Shown here piece by piece: positions 11,041 through 25,519 of a stretch of DNA of 64,000 nt. A program made the position numbers and the translations under genes. The stretch comes from Pseudoscleropodium purum (lineage: Eukaryota; Streptophyta; Bryopsida; Hypnales; Brachytheciaceae). The stretch lies in the NCBI GenBank assembly GCA_963969395.1, contig OZ017797.1, forward strand, positions 19,282,001 to 19,346,000. Direction: 5' to 3'. Below the pieces are notes generated by a model, which was given only the letters and a program-made list of their open reading frames with translations, had not been told where the DNA came from and ran no database searches. Within the stretch, counting starts at the first letter, position 1, and each line of letters opens with the position of its first letter.

Positions 11041-13136
11041 GTAGATATTGTCTTTGTTCTACCAAGGGCGGGCTTCGGTGCAAATCCTTCATAGCATCAC
11101 ATCGATATTGGATCATGCAGTTTAGTGCCAACGTGAAGTCTGAAAGATGTAGAGAATTTTATTAGTTGGATATCTTATGGGAGTTTACAACATGTCAGAG
11201 ATCTAGCATGGCATTTTTAGCTATGGGATTGGATACTAGAACTGTTTCCTACAGCGTCTCATCTACCGTATTCATATCTGTATCTAGAAATGAGATTTCA
11301 AACCTTGTTTCGCAAGTTTTTTTCAGATATCGATCCTGCAAGCGTTCATTTCCAGTGCAAGTCAGAGCTTGTTTTTAAGAAACTTGATAGATTTCTGAAG
11401 AGAACATTCTATTTCTAGCGGCTTGTGACAACTTATCGTACAAATCATGTTTTTCTAGATACATATACAGGTCACCGATGCGGATGCTTAGTTTGTTGAC
11501 CGGTATCGTCTAGTATGCAAGGGGATCATAATAGAGATCATTCCAAGCCCTAATGACAGTTGCTGTGCAGGTCTTACTGCTCTGGTTCATCAAGTAAGAC
11601 TTATCCCACGAGAAGGAAGAGATGACATGCCCATTTCTTGCAAATGTAATATATTCCATATGACAAAGGCGTGGCTGACATTGCTTTGTTTTCATGCGAG
11701 TATAGAAGTAGAACGATTTGTCGCTGAAGCACTTTTGGGTTCAAGCCAAGAATGAACTGTGACATACAAAATTTTAAACCTTCTCTGAAGATTAGATGTT
11801 CATTTCTTCCCGAGCCTCAGTCATGAGAAATTTCGCTGGCCTCTCATTCGGCAGAGAAAGACCTTAAAAGATGGTTTTTATACAAGCATGTCATTCATTT
11901 TTATGCATGAATGGGAAGATGTTACTCCTATGACGCTACGAGGCATGAAGAGTTTCTTAAACCTGCTGATTTTTGGAAAGGATGGAGATTCAAAGATATA
12001 AGATTCAATTTTGAAGCAGAGCAGACGATTCTCCCAAATTGAAGTGAAGCGGTAAATTGAAGGAGTTGCAACAATGGATGATTGCAACATTAGAGTATCA
12101 CACATTGGATTATCATCCATTACAACTCGACCTGAGATAATTAAAGTTGTAAATCTTGGCATTTAAGTGGAAGCATATTCTTTTGTTTTAACTTGAGCAA
12201 GGACAATTAGCAAAGAATTGGACAATATTTTTGGAGTGAGCTTTCAGATATCATTGAAGCTGAGTGTTTCAGTATCTACTAAGGTAAGTACACCTGAAGT
12301 GATGATGCTAACTAGTAGTACAATTGTTGCAACAGGCGCAACAATATCTCATAGCATAAGAAACATTGTACTTTAAGAAATGAATTTAAACTTGTGGGTG
12401 CTTCCAAATATTGAACAAAGTGTGGAAGGATGAATACATGACCATCCAAATGGATGAAACTGTGACAATGCATCATGACACTATGTACTTAATATATTAG
12501 ATGAATTAGGAATTGAGTTAAAAAAAAATTACCTACAAGTGTTGGTGACACAAAAAGAACATTAATCTTTTTTTCAATTAGTTGGGTCTAAATGATTTTA
12601 GAACTAGTGAAATCCAATTTGAGTCCATGGGCTTTTTATGCTAGCTTTCTGGTGTATTTTCAAAAATGTGTGAACTTTGTTGTTTCTAAGTATAATTGTT
12701 TTAAATTAACTAGAATATTAGATTGACTAGTCAAGATAAATGTGTTACCTTTTCTTTGTTCAAGAGGTAGAAGGTGAAAATCAGACATAGTTGTATTCTA
12801 CTATATGAGCCCTTTGATGAATAAAATCTTGCACTTTTGAACATACTTGATTTAAGCATATATTACAACTTAGCATTTTGTCCAACAATGTTTTTGAATG
12901 AGTCTTAAGACTATCTAGTTCATATTTTACAAAATGTGATGGTCAATTGAGAACAAACATGATGACACTCAAACCTCTCTTCAATGACATTCTAAAATAT
13001 CTTGCACACTTGTCAAACAATCATTGTCTATAGCACACTTGTCTCACATTCAAACTATTTGACCTATGTTATAATTGTCTCCCAAACACTTAGATCAAGG
13101 GGGGTAAAATGTGTAATGGAAAAGTACCATTCTATA
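11041..13136. other. Region between two convergent genes, no gene seen
   Basis: It contains the 3' UTR of the plus-strand OTU gene and, at the far end, the 3' UTR of the minus-strand receptor gene. Short open frames (for example 11878-12162 on the minus strand) lack any recognisable domain and the sequence becomes AT-rich after about 12200. Confidence 0.5.
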
Positions 13137-16100
13137 TTATGAAGTTACTTGGATTTCTTCGAAAAACTCAGCCACTTGTTTCATCTTGGGTCGAGAGTCA
13201 GGATTCACAGTAGTACATGCTAATGCCACCTGCACATCAATGCATATGAAGATGTTTTACATGGCAACCAAGTATGCGAAGATGGTTATAAGAATTAGTA
13301 AGTTTACTTTGAACTTTATTGAATGTGATGTAGTGTATTCTATTAATAGGTAATATAAATGTTCACAATGGATCTATGCAAGTGGACATATCTAGGTTGC
13401 TAAGGTCTTCAAAGTATGAAGGTTGTTCAATGTTATAATTGGTCAAGAACAAGTTCAAATAAATTCTTATTTTAACACCTACTCATAGTTTGAAGCCCAT
13501 TAAAATTGGTCACAGCTAGTACCTATTAAATCTCATAAATGAAAATTCATTTGGTTACAACAAGCTAGGGAAGGGAATGTAAATTTGGAGCTTTTAGGAT
13601 AATCTACAATAAATTATGGCCAATAAAGAATTTAGAAATAAGATCTTCTTTGCAAGTTTTGTCATTTCTTCCCATCCCTACATGAATTGATTTACAACCT
13701 TGTAAAAAAAGCATGAAGCAACAAAGTAACCATACTAAACCACACTGTTGAAGAGTAGACAAAAATTGCTTTTCCAACATTTATGGAGTTGGTATAGACA
13801 CCTCATTCATTAAGCACTCACTAGTAATTATATAATTATGATGATTAAAGCATGATACTAGTTAAAATATACTCAATTATTGACATCCTTCCTAAATTCC
13901 ATCCATTTAGTTCCAATAGGAAATTCTCTTAAGAACATTCATAATGCACTCAATGGTGTTAAGATTCTTTGGGGTTACAAGTAAGAATTATACAAAGGGC
14001 TATATAGGAGATGGAGAAGTGGACTAACTTGCAATGTTTCAATCATTTTGGTTCGCAAATTGTCATCAGCATTGACCAGCAACTCTGGGTCGAAAATCTC
14101 AAAGAGTGCATTCTTTTGTTGGAGAGCAAAGTGTAGCCACGACACCAAGTCTAGTTTTCCAGACTTTGCCAATTGGAATGGTGATTGCCTGCTAACAAGT
14201 TCTAGCAATAATACGCCAAATGAGTACACATCGCTCTTAGGCAAAGCTCGCTTCAACATCGTGACTTCGGGTGCTTGGTACATTGGGCCAATCGAGAAGG
14301 GTGCATCATAGAGACTTGAAGATATGGAGCTCCAAGTTCGGAATTCTGGAACAACAAGCCTAGTAAGGATGCTTTTAGGTATCTAAATTTGTTCCTATTT
14401 TAAAATCACCGTCATTTCAATTCAATCTTTTGGCAACTTATCAATGTTGATTCTTTTTGGCAATCGAAAGATGAGAACTTATCAATGTTAAGATGTGAAC
14501 TTATCAATGTTGATTCTTCTTTATTTCAAGATAATCCTCAAAGGAAGCGATCCATTAGAAGAGTTTTGGAGGGTCCAAAAGCCTGTTTCGAACTTGTTCC
14601 CCCGCAATTGTTTCCCGCAGCGAAGGGAACAGCCCACTATCAGAATTTTCTTTTTCATAAATAAATATACATTTTTTTAGTCTCCAAATGCAATTTTTTT
14701 TTAAATTAAAAAAAATAATTGATCAATGATGTGGCAAGGTCTCGACCACGTCGGACCGTTGCGCTGAACCTATTTCCTACGTTCACAAGTTGTGATAACT
14801 TGCAAGCATTCGAAGGCCCCAAAAATCTTCTAATGCTATTACCAGTAGCCAAAATTTGCTAGATTCCAAGATGAATAAGTGCATTTATTATTTCAACTTC
14901 TCTAAAAGTCATCCATTGGACATTCTTTTGACATTTGTAATGTTTTAGAATTAACTTTTTGGTATAATTTTCACCAATTGACAACAATATAATATCCTTG
15001 CCTATTGGAATTGCTTCATTGCTACATGAAGCTTGAAGTAGGACCCAAAATGAATATACTTTCAATTTATCCCAACTTTAGAAAAAGAAAGGTTTTCTTT
15101 TCCTTTAACATAATACTTATAACAAAAGCCTATTATGATAGATCTAAAAAAACTACACCTAATTGCCATCCATTTCTAAATCCATTCCTAAAGATTCTTG
15201 CCTAAAATGTTGCAACCTCTATTCATGCAAGCCTTGGGAAATTTTGGATACACCTATTTTGAGCACTTTGAAAATTCAGAGTTTTGCTTAAATGCTATTC
15301 TAAAATGCGTTTTTAGAGAATTTAAAATCCCCTTATGATTCTTGTAACCAATGGTTATGGTTAACATTTCTATTGAATAATTAATTAAAGTTGACAAATG
15401 GGATTCAATAGATGCTTTAAAAATAGAAAGACCCATTATTTTTTCTTGATACTATTTTGTTTTTGAGAGAAAGAATATTCTTTAAATTTGGACCTTCTTT
15501 TCAAAAATATGGTTTTTGCCAATAAGAATTTTTGGACTTTGATAAATGAAACCAAGACCTCAAACTCTTATTATTCTAATAATTTTACTAGTGTTGTTTC
15601 CTTATTGAAAGAAAGAGAGGATAAGTGTATTTTTTGGGGGGTCAATTTGTTGCAAAAATGTGACCTCCCTTAAACCTTTGGGGCAAGTGTATAGGGAATT
15701 TGAGACCTTTTTTTCCTGCATTTTGCAAAATCCATCCAAGGAAAGGCTGGAAATTTGCCAAATATTTCTTACTATAGTAAACTCTAAAACACAAACAGAA
15801 AAATATGGTTAAAAATAGCGTTAGATGATGCCTCTCTTACAAAACCATCGCCATACGAGGGACATGATGGCTGGCCAAAAAATTTACACTGGAGAGAAGA
15901 GGAAGCGAACCTGGCGCTGGCGACACCGACGAAGCGCTGCGACCGGAATCCCCGCGGCCCTTGTCACCCGCGGCGACGCTCCCGCTCAGCTCCGCCTGCG
16001 CCATGAGCGACACCAATCGTCGCACACCCAACCCAGCAATTCGCGGCTCCAGAAACCCATCCAGAAGAATGTTAGCCGGCCTGATGTCGCCGTGAGTCTG

Positions 16101-18752
16101 CTTCCGCTCGTGGACGTGCGCCAGTCCGTGCGCTGTCCCGCTCGCAATCCGCACACGCGCGGCCCATGGCAGTGTCCCCTTCGAAGACGCCTCCGATCCC
16201 CCTGGAAACAAATTTCGAATCAAAACCTCGAAATTCTCAATTCAACTCAAGCCACGAAAGCCCTAAATGTGCACAGCCTCGTACACATTGGTCTAGCGAA
16301 TTGCGATGTTCAAGTGCTGAGAACATGGTCTTCCAAGGGATCGGGGGAGTTCGTGGTCATGATTGAGAAAAATGGCGTATTTCAAAGCGTGACATTCAAG
16401 TGCAAGGAGCTCTGGAACTAGGACTTGCATGGGTTTGTTAGCATAGTGAGTTATGAAACACGTTCCTGAAAATTTTGAGGGGTCAATCTCTAATGAGATT
16501 TACACGCCAAACTTGCCAGTCCTTGCAAAGTATGAGATTTTAGCAACGAATTCACTTCTCAGAATCGTTGTCTCCGACATTGCGCGTTTACGCAAGTGAA
16601 AGGGACCAGGAACCTGTTTGATTGCAACTATTATGTGAGTTTCTAATCTAGACGAGGCGTCTGGAAATGTGACAATTTCTTGAAAATTTGAAATTTTTTA
16701 GTGAATGTAGGGGTCGGACTAACCGTGCAGAGCGGTTTCCAGGCTGCCGTTTGGGAGGTAATCGTACACGAGGAGCTTCTCCTCCGGCGTCCACGAATAC
16801 GAATGCAAGCTGACAACATTAGGATGGCGCACCTGTTCAACACATCACCATTCTTGAATGTTTTTCTTTTGCACTTTGAAACCAATGTTGTATATTACAC
16901 AACCAATTTTTGTGTGTTTGTAGTATGTTAGGAATGGCGTACCTGCGCAATGGATTTCACCTCACACTCGAACTCTTTTCGCTTCAGCTCTCCGCCTTCC
17001 CCAAGCCTCCGCACTGCAACAACATTGCCCTCGTCCAACACCGCCTTGTACACGATCCCCACGTCGCTCTTCCCGAGCACATACGCGGCCGCGCGCAGTA
17101 GCTGTTCCAAATTGAAGGAAAACACGCCGGTCAAGTGCACCAAGTCACCATCGTCGTCGTATCCAGTGTCGGGAGCTCCACTTCGCCATGAGCACAGATA
17201 CCGTGACGCACTGTCTGCCTTTTGGAGCCTTGAGTTTCGGACGCTCATGAGGAAGTAGAGAACGAAAGAGGCCATGAGCATGAATCCCGCAATGCCGCTG
17301 CCCACGGATATGGCAATCACGGCGGCCTTGCTCAAGGGGGGGTCCTCCTGGTTGAAATTCCTGCCACTTTCGGGTGTAGAACTGTTCAAAACAGAGGATG
17401 GTGATGGTGAAGGCGTGCAATCAATCTTTAGAGGGGAACCACAGAGGGCGGCGTTGCCAACGTATGCCACCGGTCCTTGTGACTGGAAATACGAATTGGA
17501 GGGAATAGGACCTGAGAGATGGTTGTTGCTCAAGTCGATCGGCACGCTACGGAGGTTGGCCAGCGATGGAGGGATGGAACCCGACAAGAAGTTGTTGGAA
17601 AGATTGAGCGGCGCCTGTCAGAACCACAAAACCGGTAAAAATTCGATAAAACGGCGAAATTTCCAGAGAATGGTACTCTTGGAATATCGCCTCTGCCTAT
17701 GAAAGTTACCTCAGATCTCTTTCGATCTTAAATATCAAAACTCTAGCGGAGCATTTGAATGCCACAAATTCACACCACTTAAACGCATTTGAACAGGGTG
17801 TGTTGATCACGCATTCCCACTCTACACATCTCAAATTGTCGGCAAATTGCGCAAAGGTTCTAAAACTTAGCTTCCTGCCTGCCTGCGGGGAATTTCGCCA
17901 GTAGTCTAGGTCAAATTCGATTGAACTGAACTGATTTTGAAATATTTCAGGCGATGGACGGAAGCGCAACAATCGCATCGATGATTGCAATTCTAATACA
18001 AGCAACTGCGCATCTGATTCACTTGTTGCGCGCAACGCCGTGTAGAATTCAGTTAATTTTGGGCTTGATGTGCTTACCTGGGGCAGCAACGACGAGAGGT
18101 TGCCGAAGTCGTCAGGGACGGACCCCACGAACTCATTCACAGACAAGTCCAGCCTCTCCAGCTGCTTGAGCTTCGCCCCAATCCCCACGGGAATCACTCC
18201 CTTAATCCTATTGTTACTCAACACCAGCCTACGAAGTCGATAACACGCAACAATCTCTTGCGGCAACTCACTCAATCGATTGCCACTAATCTCCAACACT
18301 CTTAACTGTGAACCCAAGTTCCGAATCTCCACTGGAATCCCCCCCGTCAAGTTGTTGTACGAGAGGTACAACCGCGACAAGCTTGTCACTCTGAAAAGCT
18401 CCCTCGGAATTTGCCCCGTGAACTTGTTGTTCGAGAGGTTCACAGCCGCGAGGTGCCCGAGTAAACCGAGGCTGGGAGCAATGGTGCCACTGAGCGCCTT
18501 CCTGGACAAGTCGAGGCTCACCACGCGATCCTCCATGGTGGCTTGAATTCTGACGCAAGTGATGCCCTTCCATAGACATGGAGTCGCGTCGGAGGTGTTC
18601 CAGGTTTTGAAGACGCCTTTGGGGTCAGACCAGATAGAGCCTTTGAATGCGAGAAGCGCCACACCGTCTGCGTTCAAGCCTGTCGCCATCCCAACCACGG
18701 CGAGGAAGACGACGAGTTCCACTACCCCCATTCGGAACAAACTTTTCGACAT
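13137..18752 (-). CDS. LRR receptor-like protein with a degenerate kinase domain (ZAR1 type)
   Basis: Probable plasma-membrane receptor of the LRR-III group related to Arabidopsis ZAR1 (At2g01210). Six exons in phase: 18752-18078, 17614-16943, 16832-16724, 16201-15911, 14345-14029 and 13229-13137, giving 718 residues. Order: signal peptide (MSKSLFRMGVVELVVFLAVV), LRR N-cap (LNADGVALLAFKGSIW), several LRRs with LxxLxLSxNxLxGxIP, a transmembrane helix at about 322-348, a juxtamembrane acidic stretch, then a kinase fold (AAAYVLGKSDVGIVYKAVL, EKLLVYDYLPNGSLETALHG, MYQAPEV, KSDVYSFGVLLLELV). The usual VAIK lysine reads VAVRR, HRD reads HGD (Asp524) and DFG reads GLG (542-544), so the metal-binding Asp is missing. 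ZAR1 relatives also carry VAVRR. A scaffolding or signalling role without phosphotransfer is likely. ATG 18752 is preferred over the in-frame 18797 because it starts the signal peptide. Confidence 0.9.
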
Positions 18753-18754
18753 AA

Positions 18755-19006
18755 TAATGGCGAATTTCAGTGAAATTGAAGCAGTTTCGGGAACCACAAA
18801 GCTCTGAGCATTTGAACGTCACGACTTGGGCTCCGTCAAAATGCCGAATTGCAGTGAAATTGAAGCAGTTTCGAGAACCTCAAAGCTCTGCGCACTTGAA
18901 CGTCACAGTTTCGACCCCTACTAAATGGCGAATTCTAGTGAAATTGAAGCAGTTTCTGGAACCGCAAAGCTCCGAGCATTCAACTGTCACAATTTTGGCT
19001 ATACCC
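18755..19006. repeat. Three tandem copies of an 84-bp repeat at the receptor start codon
   Basis: CGAATT followed by AGTGAAATTGAAGCAGTTTC recurs at 18761, 18845 and 18929, an exact 84-bp spacing, and the similarity covers the whole unit (GAACC-CAAAGCTC-GAGCA, then CGTCAC-type ends). The first unit begins within ten bases of the ATG of the receptor gene, so the array probably lies in its 5' UTR or core promoter. Because 84 is a multiple of three, one plus-strand frame (18770-19009) stays open through all three units; this is most likely a by-product of the period. Confidence 0.85.
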
Positions 19007-22000
19007 TGAAACACGCCTTTCTAACGAACGTGAGCGTAAACTTGTGCGCTCTCCGTGGACTTGCGACGCCGTTTCGGACTCACTCTCGATCCATTCTGAT
19101 CAATCGTTTGGAAGTGTTCGTCACGCACGCAGATTATTCGCCACCTTAGAGTTGCGGGATGTGCTTGGGATTTCAGGAAGCTGATTCTCTACGCGGGACT
19201 CACTGATGCTTGGAAGTATGTGTATGCTGCGATCAATAGTTGGCCTTGAGTCGTCATTCCTCGCTGGTTGAGCGAGGAACTCAAAGCCTACGTTTGTTGA
19301 TCTTCAATTCCGTGCTCGATCGACATGCTTGTGCAACCGAATTCATCAGAGCGTGACGACCGTGAAGATGATCAACTGGTCCGCACCCTGAACGGCTTTC
19401 AAGAGATATAATCTGCCAACACGCTATCAATCCGAGATTTTCCAGCAAAGTTGGCGTCACCTGCACCATATCTGTCTATTTGTTCGATTCGCTACTTGGC
19501 TATGGAATCCAAGTACTGGTGAACTGATGCAAAGTGATGACTAGCTTGCAAGATCGAGTACATCCGCGACGGAAATGATCGATGGAGCCGGTGTCTGACG
19601 TCAAAGATTTTGACTTGAAGAGCAAGACGAATTGAAGAGCGAATCACAGCTTCCGGGGCCACAGGATTGAATTGATGAAGCTGCTGCTGCGCAATCATTC
19701 ATGACCCCTCAGACTCTAAACCTCTAAACGATAGGTACACCTTCCGATTCCTTTTCGTTTCTTCAATCACCCGATTGAAGACGACTGAATGGAGGATCTG
19801 CATCCCTTGGTCTAACTTTAAAAGTATGTGTGATACAGAAGGTCGAGATTGCAGGACGACAATACTGATTGCAACACTGACTACAACCGCTACTTCCTGT
19901 TATAGTAGACTTGACTTGAGTTCCTCCAAAGCAATGACTCAAAATTGCAGCATCAGTAACAGGGGTAATGTATTTCTCTCTCTCGAAGTTAATCTGTGCT
20001 TCCTGTTTTGCTTGCATGCCCATGTTCTTTCTCCCTGAAAATCGATTTGAGAGAAAGTTCGACTTTCGCAAGTACCCTTTTAAAGCATTTCCTGTCTTCT
20101 CGATCCTCTTTAAATGCATGACCTTGGAGACAAAATGGGGTTGAGTAAATGGATACGCTTCAACAACTTGGTATGTGGGAGTTGTCCCATCAGGTTTGTA
20201 CACACCATTTCGGGGATACAGATGGAATGCGTAATTAGAAACAATGGAGACAACCCGACCCGTGGGTCTTGGTTATCCCATCAACTTCTAACTGTCAATT
20301 AAAGAAATTCTCAAATTAGAGAGGTACTGTGTTCTCACCTTCAATAGGTAAATGTGACCCCATGTAATTAATATTTCAGCCGAGAAATCTTGGAACTGTA
20401 TTGGTGAAAGGGCTCAAATTGAGAAGGGAAAGCAACAGGGAAGGGTACCCTTTTAGTTTACTTACCTTATCTGGACATTGCTGATGTTCCTTCTTTCTCC
20501 ATCTACTAGCTAGTCACCAAACTAAAGAAAAACTTAAATAAGAACGCTACTTGCCTACTTGTGGTCCTGCTCAGAGATAGCTGTTGAGTGAAGAGTATGT
20601 TGGGATAGTTCAACTAACTAGGCCGCCATGTGGGCCTAAGCGGCAGGTGTGATACCCTTTGGCGCGCACCAGACTGCCTGCTTTCCTTCAGTTCCATGGC
20701 ATTGATTTGTTTGTTTTTGAAACAAACGAAACGGGATTTCATTGCCAGCGATAAAGTACAACGCGACCAGCCACAACAAGTGGCCTGACCGAGAACCCAT
20801 AGCATTGTTTGGTTGCGTCGTTTCCTCCACTGACAGAGATTTTGACTATCAGGCGGAAAGATGCCCTTCCGAGTGAAAATCGGGGAGTAACATAAAGCAG
20901 AGGCATCACAAACCATACAGTGCATCACGCATGCATTCGATGATCCACTGGCCATACAGTGAACTTTGATTTGGGTTAACTATGTCAACATTTGATCTAT
21001 TAACACTTAGTTTTTTGCAATCGATTTTCGCAGTTAACACAGAGTAACTGTGCAAAATTTGAGACGGTGCAAGCTTAAGTAGTGATTGTTGTCGGCCAAA
21101 GCTCGAAGTTTCATCCGTATGTCGGTGAATGGACATTAATTATGTCCGGCATGGAGTGAGTGAGCTCCGTTTCTGGAGAAGCGAGAAAGTTTGTTATTGC
21201 GAGATTGATTCGTTCAGTAATTGAGGGCACTAATGCTCATCATTCCGCAACTGATGCCAGGTAGCTCCCAACGACGACGCATTATTGCACACAGGTCGAG
21301 CACCAGTAGCATGTGTTGCTTCTTCTTCTTCCCTTCCCCCGGTCAATTCTCTGGTGGAATTGGGTTGGAAAAGGATGTATTCCAGCATCTCCACAGTGCG
21401 TTTGTGATGAATTTGCCTGCTTTACAGTAAGGGTCATTACGATCTTACTGTAGAGCGTCACCAGCAGGTCTGAGTGGTGGTGGGAAGTCCGAAAATTGGA
21501 TGATAAATGGAACCAAGACATCGGCCAAGGAATCAGACAACCCATCAACCAAGCAATCAACCGGGTGTTCTTATTTTGAGGTCAACGGTACACACCCATA
21601 AAATGAGTTCTATTTTCAAGTTTGGTTGTCTTTTAACCCTCGAACATCGAGGGGACGTTTTGTGTCCAATCGAAGATATGGAATCAAACTATATAGGACA
21701 AAAGTGCAACTGTTCATCCTCAAAATTTTGTTTTGGAAAAGGAAGATCTTGTATGATAGTTTGACTTGTGATGACTACTTTTGCAGCTTTGGAGGCTAGT
21801 GATTCACACGGAAATGATTTCAAGGGTCACCTCTTCGGCATTTAAGGGTTAAAGGCCAGCTTGTCAACATGCTATCCATTTTTCAAGTTGTGTAGAGCGA
21901 GTTTCTTAGGTTGGATGCAACATGTCATTTGTTTTTCAAGACAAGTGGGCATGTTTTTATGGTGCACTTCCATGTGCTAGCAAAGTTGGTGAACTTCTAA

Positions 22001-25000
22001 ACTGTTTTCCTTAGTCAATAATGCCTTTGCTAACATTGACAATCAAAACAATAGCCATGTACTTTCGTGTGAGTGAAGGGGAAATAAATGAAAGGAGTTT
22101 CATCTCCTTGTAGTAAATTATTTTCACTTGATGAAAATGACATTTTCTCTTGCATTTATTCTTTATGTAAGTAATGAAAACAAATTGACTCGAGACTCAC
22201 CATTGTTTGATTAATGTTGACGTCATTTGAGAAAATTGTCTCATGAGTATAACCTACATATCATTGTTATTTTTCTAAAAACATTTTAATTTGATTTTTT
22301 AGATTCGAAACTACAATGACAAATAAATAATTAAAGAAATAAAAAGAATATAATTATACAATTATTAAACAAATAAATGAATAAAAATTATACATATATT
22401 TATTAATAAATAAATGGATGAACATGTGTGTAATAAGCATTAAACATACCTAATATCTAATTAAATAAATGAACATGGATGTAATACATATTAAATAACA
22501 TAAATGTATATGTGTATAAATTCATTAATTCCAATGATGACCTTTAGGTAAAGACTAGTTTACATGATATTGTAAATCTTATATACTTATATTTATTTCT
22601 ATGTTGATGAATATAAGGTACCCTAAGTGTAAATAGCCACCTAATTTGTATCAAATAATTTGTGTAGCCTTTCATATTCTACACTACTTTTTGTGGATTT
22701 TTTTTGTATACTCATTCATCTTTAATTGTTTATATTTATAACATTATACAAAAAAAGTTGATAAAGAGTTTTTTGAGGCTAAATATTTGAATATTTATTT
22801 GTCTAGTATTTATATTTAAATAAAGTTATGAATATAATAGATTAATTTTTTATAATTAGGATTCTTTGACGGGTTTTGGACTAAACCATAGAATTTAGAA
22901 GAGTTTCATTGAAGAACATTATGTTTAATAACTATTTGGGTATGAGTGGATCAAGATCCACAATTTTCGAATCTACCTCTTTCAACTTTGTTCTTCAACA
23001 ACCACAAGTTGTACACCATCTATGATTTGTTGATGCTCTACACAAGGCATTTGCCTCTTGAAGTTGAGGCCCAATTGAAGGATGTGTTTGCCAAGCTACG
23101 AGGGTGTCTTGTATCAATACATTGAACCTATCTTATTTTTAAGATTAAATGTTGAGTTGAAATTCATAATCAAATTGGATCATTAGAAGGGATTTTAGGG
23201 GAAGCTTGTAAGTTTCTAAATTGTGGAAAACAAGCAAATTGTGCCATTGCAGTAGTAAGACGTGGCTGAGTTATTGTTTGGTCATAAAAAATGATTTTTT
23301 TCCAATTTTTTTTCATTTTAAGAATTTAAATTCGGATTTCTTTATTTTAAATTTTTTTGACAATCAGACATTCCTTCATTGCAAAGGGTATAGTGAAGGG
23401 AATAGGCCTAAAACGGGATTCTATTGCCTTCAAATCCCCTCTAATGACTATCAATAATCTAGACAATTTTAATAACTTGGATTGGTTAGTAGCGAAGATG
23501 CAAAAGAATATTCTAGAAGATCTAAGAATTGCGATTGGTCTTTATTGGTTTACCAATATCAATCATTTTATCTTCAACCACACCTCATGCTTTCTTGTTA
23601 TGTGCCTAAATTTTGAGTCAAAAATGAAAACCACTCCTAAGATCTTCAAAATTGCACACTTCTATGCATCATAATTGGTCTAATCTAGAGTTTTCTAATT
23701 CTAGTTTCCATAGGAATTTGATTACTTTAAATGTAGGACAATATGGACACATCTTTAATGAATATTTTTCCAAGAATAAGGCTCTAGGAATGGAGATGTT
23801 TACTTTTGCTATAAGCAAACAAGTATACATGACCATAATTTTTGCATTATAATTAAATAGATGTTAAATTTATATGAAAAGGAACTCATGATTATTTTAC
23901 ACACACAAAAAGAATTTAGATTTGAAAATTTGAAATTGCATTCACCAACTAAAAGTCCATTCTAGTTAGTTTGTTGAAAACAATGGGTGATTTTTGTTTC
24001 ATTTTTACTATAATTTTCAAAAGATGCAAACATAAAAATATCTATTTTCTTGAAATTCTTCACCAAACTTTATTATTGCATAAACTATAATGTAGATAAT
24101 TTCTTTTAGATACTTGAATTTTTGGCAACAAATGCAATTTTAGTGTTATCCTATTTAGTTTTTGGTATTTTGATTTTCTTTTAGTTTTTTTTACAAATGG
24201 TCAACTGCTCCAAAACTTACATATTGAGTTGTTAGAATCTCAAATTTGGCACAATTGTGAGTTGTACTACAAGAAGGTGGATAAATACCAACAAAAAGAT
24301 TCAATTTGTTTTTTAGTGTCATCATTGTTTAGGCATATTTTGATTTTGAAAATCAAACTATAAAAAACAAAAAAAATGGACCTAAATAATTTGTGTTGAT
24401 TTATATTATTTGAGAAGAAACGTTAGCCAATCCTCAAAGTATGACTATGTTGTGTATTTGGTCATATGCAATAATTCTTGTCTGAAATTTTTCTCTAAGC
24501 CACTCACGGGATAGATCCCTTCAAAATGGTGGAGGTCCAAGTGTCCACTCCTCATTGGAGGAGTCAATCAAGGGATTCATTTCCATTGGGCATTCGTTTG
24601 GACTAAAATTGGACTTCCCTTTGGTTGAACAAAGAAAGCTCATCAATCCATTAAGTTGGTGGAATGCATCATAACATTGTTTAGCAATGAGGCAAGGTTT
24701 CCTTTTGCATCCTTGAAAAGGGGATCGATGGAGTGGACAAAATTGTCTTATTGATGGCTCCTCATCCAACTCCAATCCTCGAATTCAATGATAAGTGAGT
24801 CTCTCCCAAGTGTCAAACAAAGCATAAGGTTAGTATCAGGTAGAACCACCCATAGTCGATGAAGGACCCACTCCTAACTTGTAGGGTTCAAAATAGATGC
24901 AACTAAGGCTAGAACAAATTTCCAACCAAAGTATAAAAAGTGATTTTACTCCTTTTCAAAGTTGGGACCAATCAAGTCATAGAAATTTACATTGTCTTAT

Positions 25001-25519
25001 ACTGCTTTAGAACAAATGTAGAATCCCTAAAGTGGTTGACAATTGGTGGTTCTATCATATACCCCAAATCAACCAAATATCTGATTGTGTACCTCAATCC
25101 TATATTTAAGGATATCAAATATACAATAATAGTACATATTGTTGGTTTTGGGTACAACTTACTTCCCTTATCAGAGGCTGGGTCAATAGAAAAGTTAGGA
25201 GACTCAGTCAGTGCCAATCCATGAAGTGTGTTGCCTGTCTTGTCTCAATGACCCATTCGGAAGTGAATAGTAAAAATACGACTTTCAATAATACAGTGGT
25301 TATGTTTCATTACAATAATGTAGAGATTGACACGTGGCAAGCCCGCAATGAGACAAATAAGCTGGACAGATTCGAATGCAGTCGAATGACCTCACTACTC
25401 ATACAGAGGCTTTGCTTTGCAGTGTAGGCTGCCGTGAGCCATGCGGGATGTACCGGGCGCGGTACCGTTCCCCCTCGCACTCAGTGGGATTTTGCCATGT
25501 ACCGGTCTCGTAAACACAG
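19007..25519. other. Long spacer without a supported gene
   Basis: The first 2.8 kb have moderate GC and probably hold upstream sequence of the receptor gene; a minus-strand open frame at 19763-20203 (146 residues) has no recognisable domain and no supporting exons. From about 22050 to 25200 the DNA is strongly AT-rich with scattered short frames (23221-23852, 24521-24775, 24940-25224) in which no retroelement or other family motif could be recognised. These could be decayed transposon sequence. Confidence 0.5.

Noticed and set aside
18770..19009. Plus-strand frame of 79 residues made of three 28-residue repeats
   Set aside because: The frame exists only because the 84-bp DNA repeat is a multiple of three; it lies against the start of the receptor gene on the other strand and has no promoter or domain.
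19763..20203. Minus-strand frame of 146 residues
   Set aside because: No recognisable domain, no plausible joining exons, and composition like the surrounding spacer.
22860..25230. Several 60-105-residue frames that might be a decayed retroelement
   Set aside because: No reverse transcriptase, integrase, gag zinc knuckle or protease motif could be seen in any frame.
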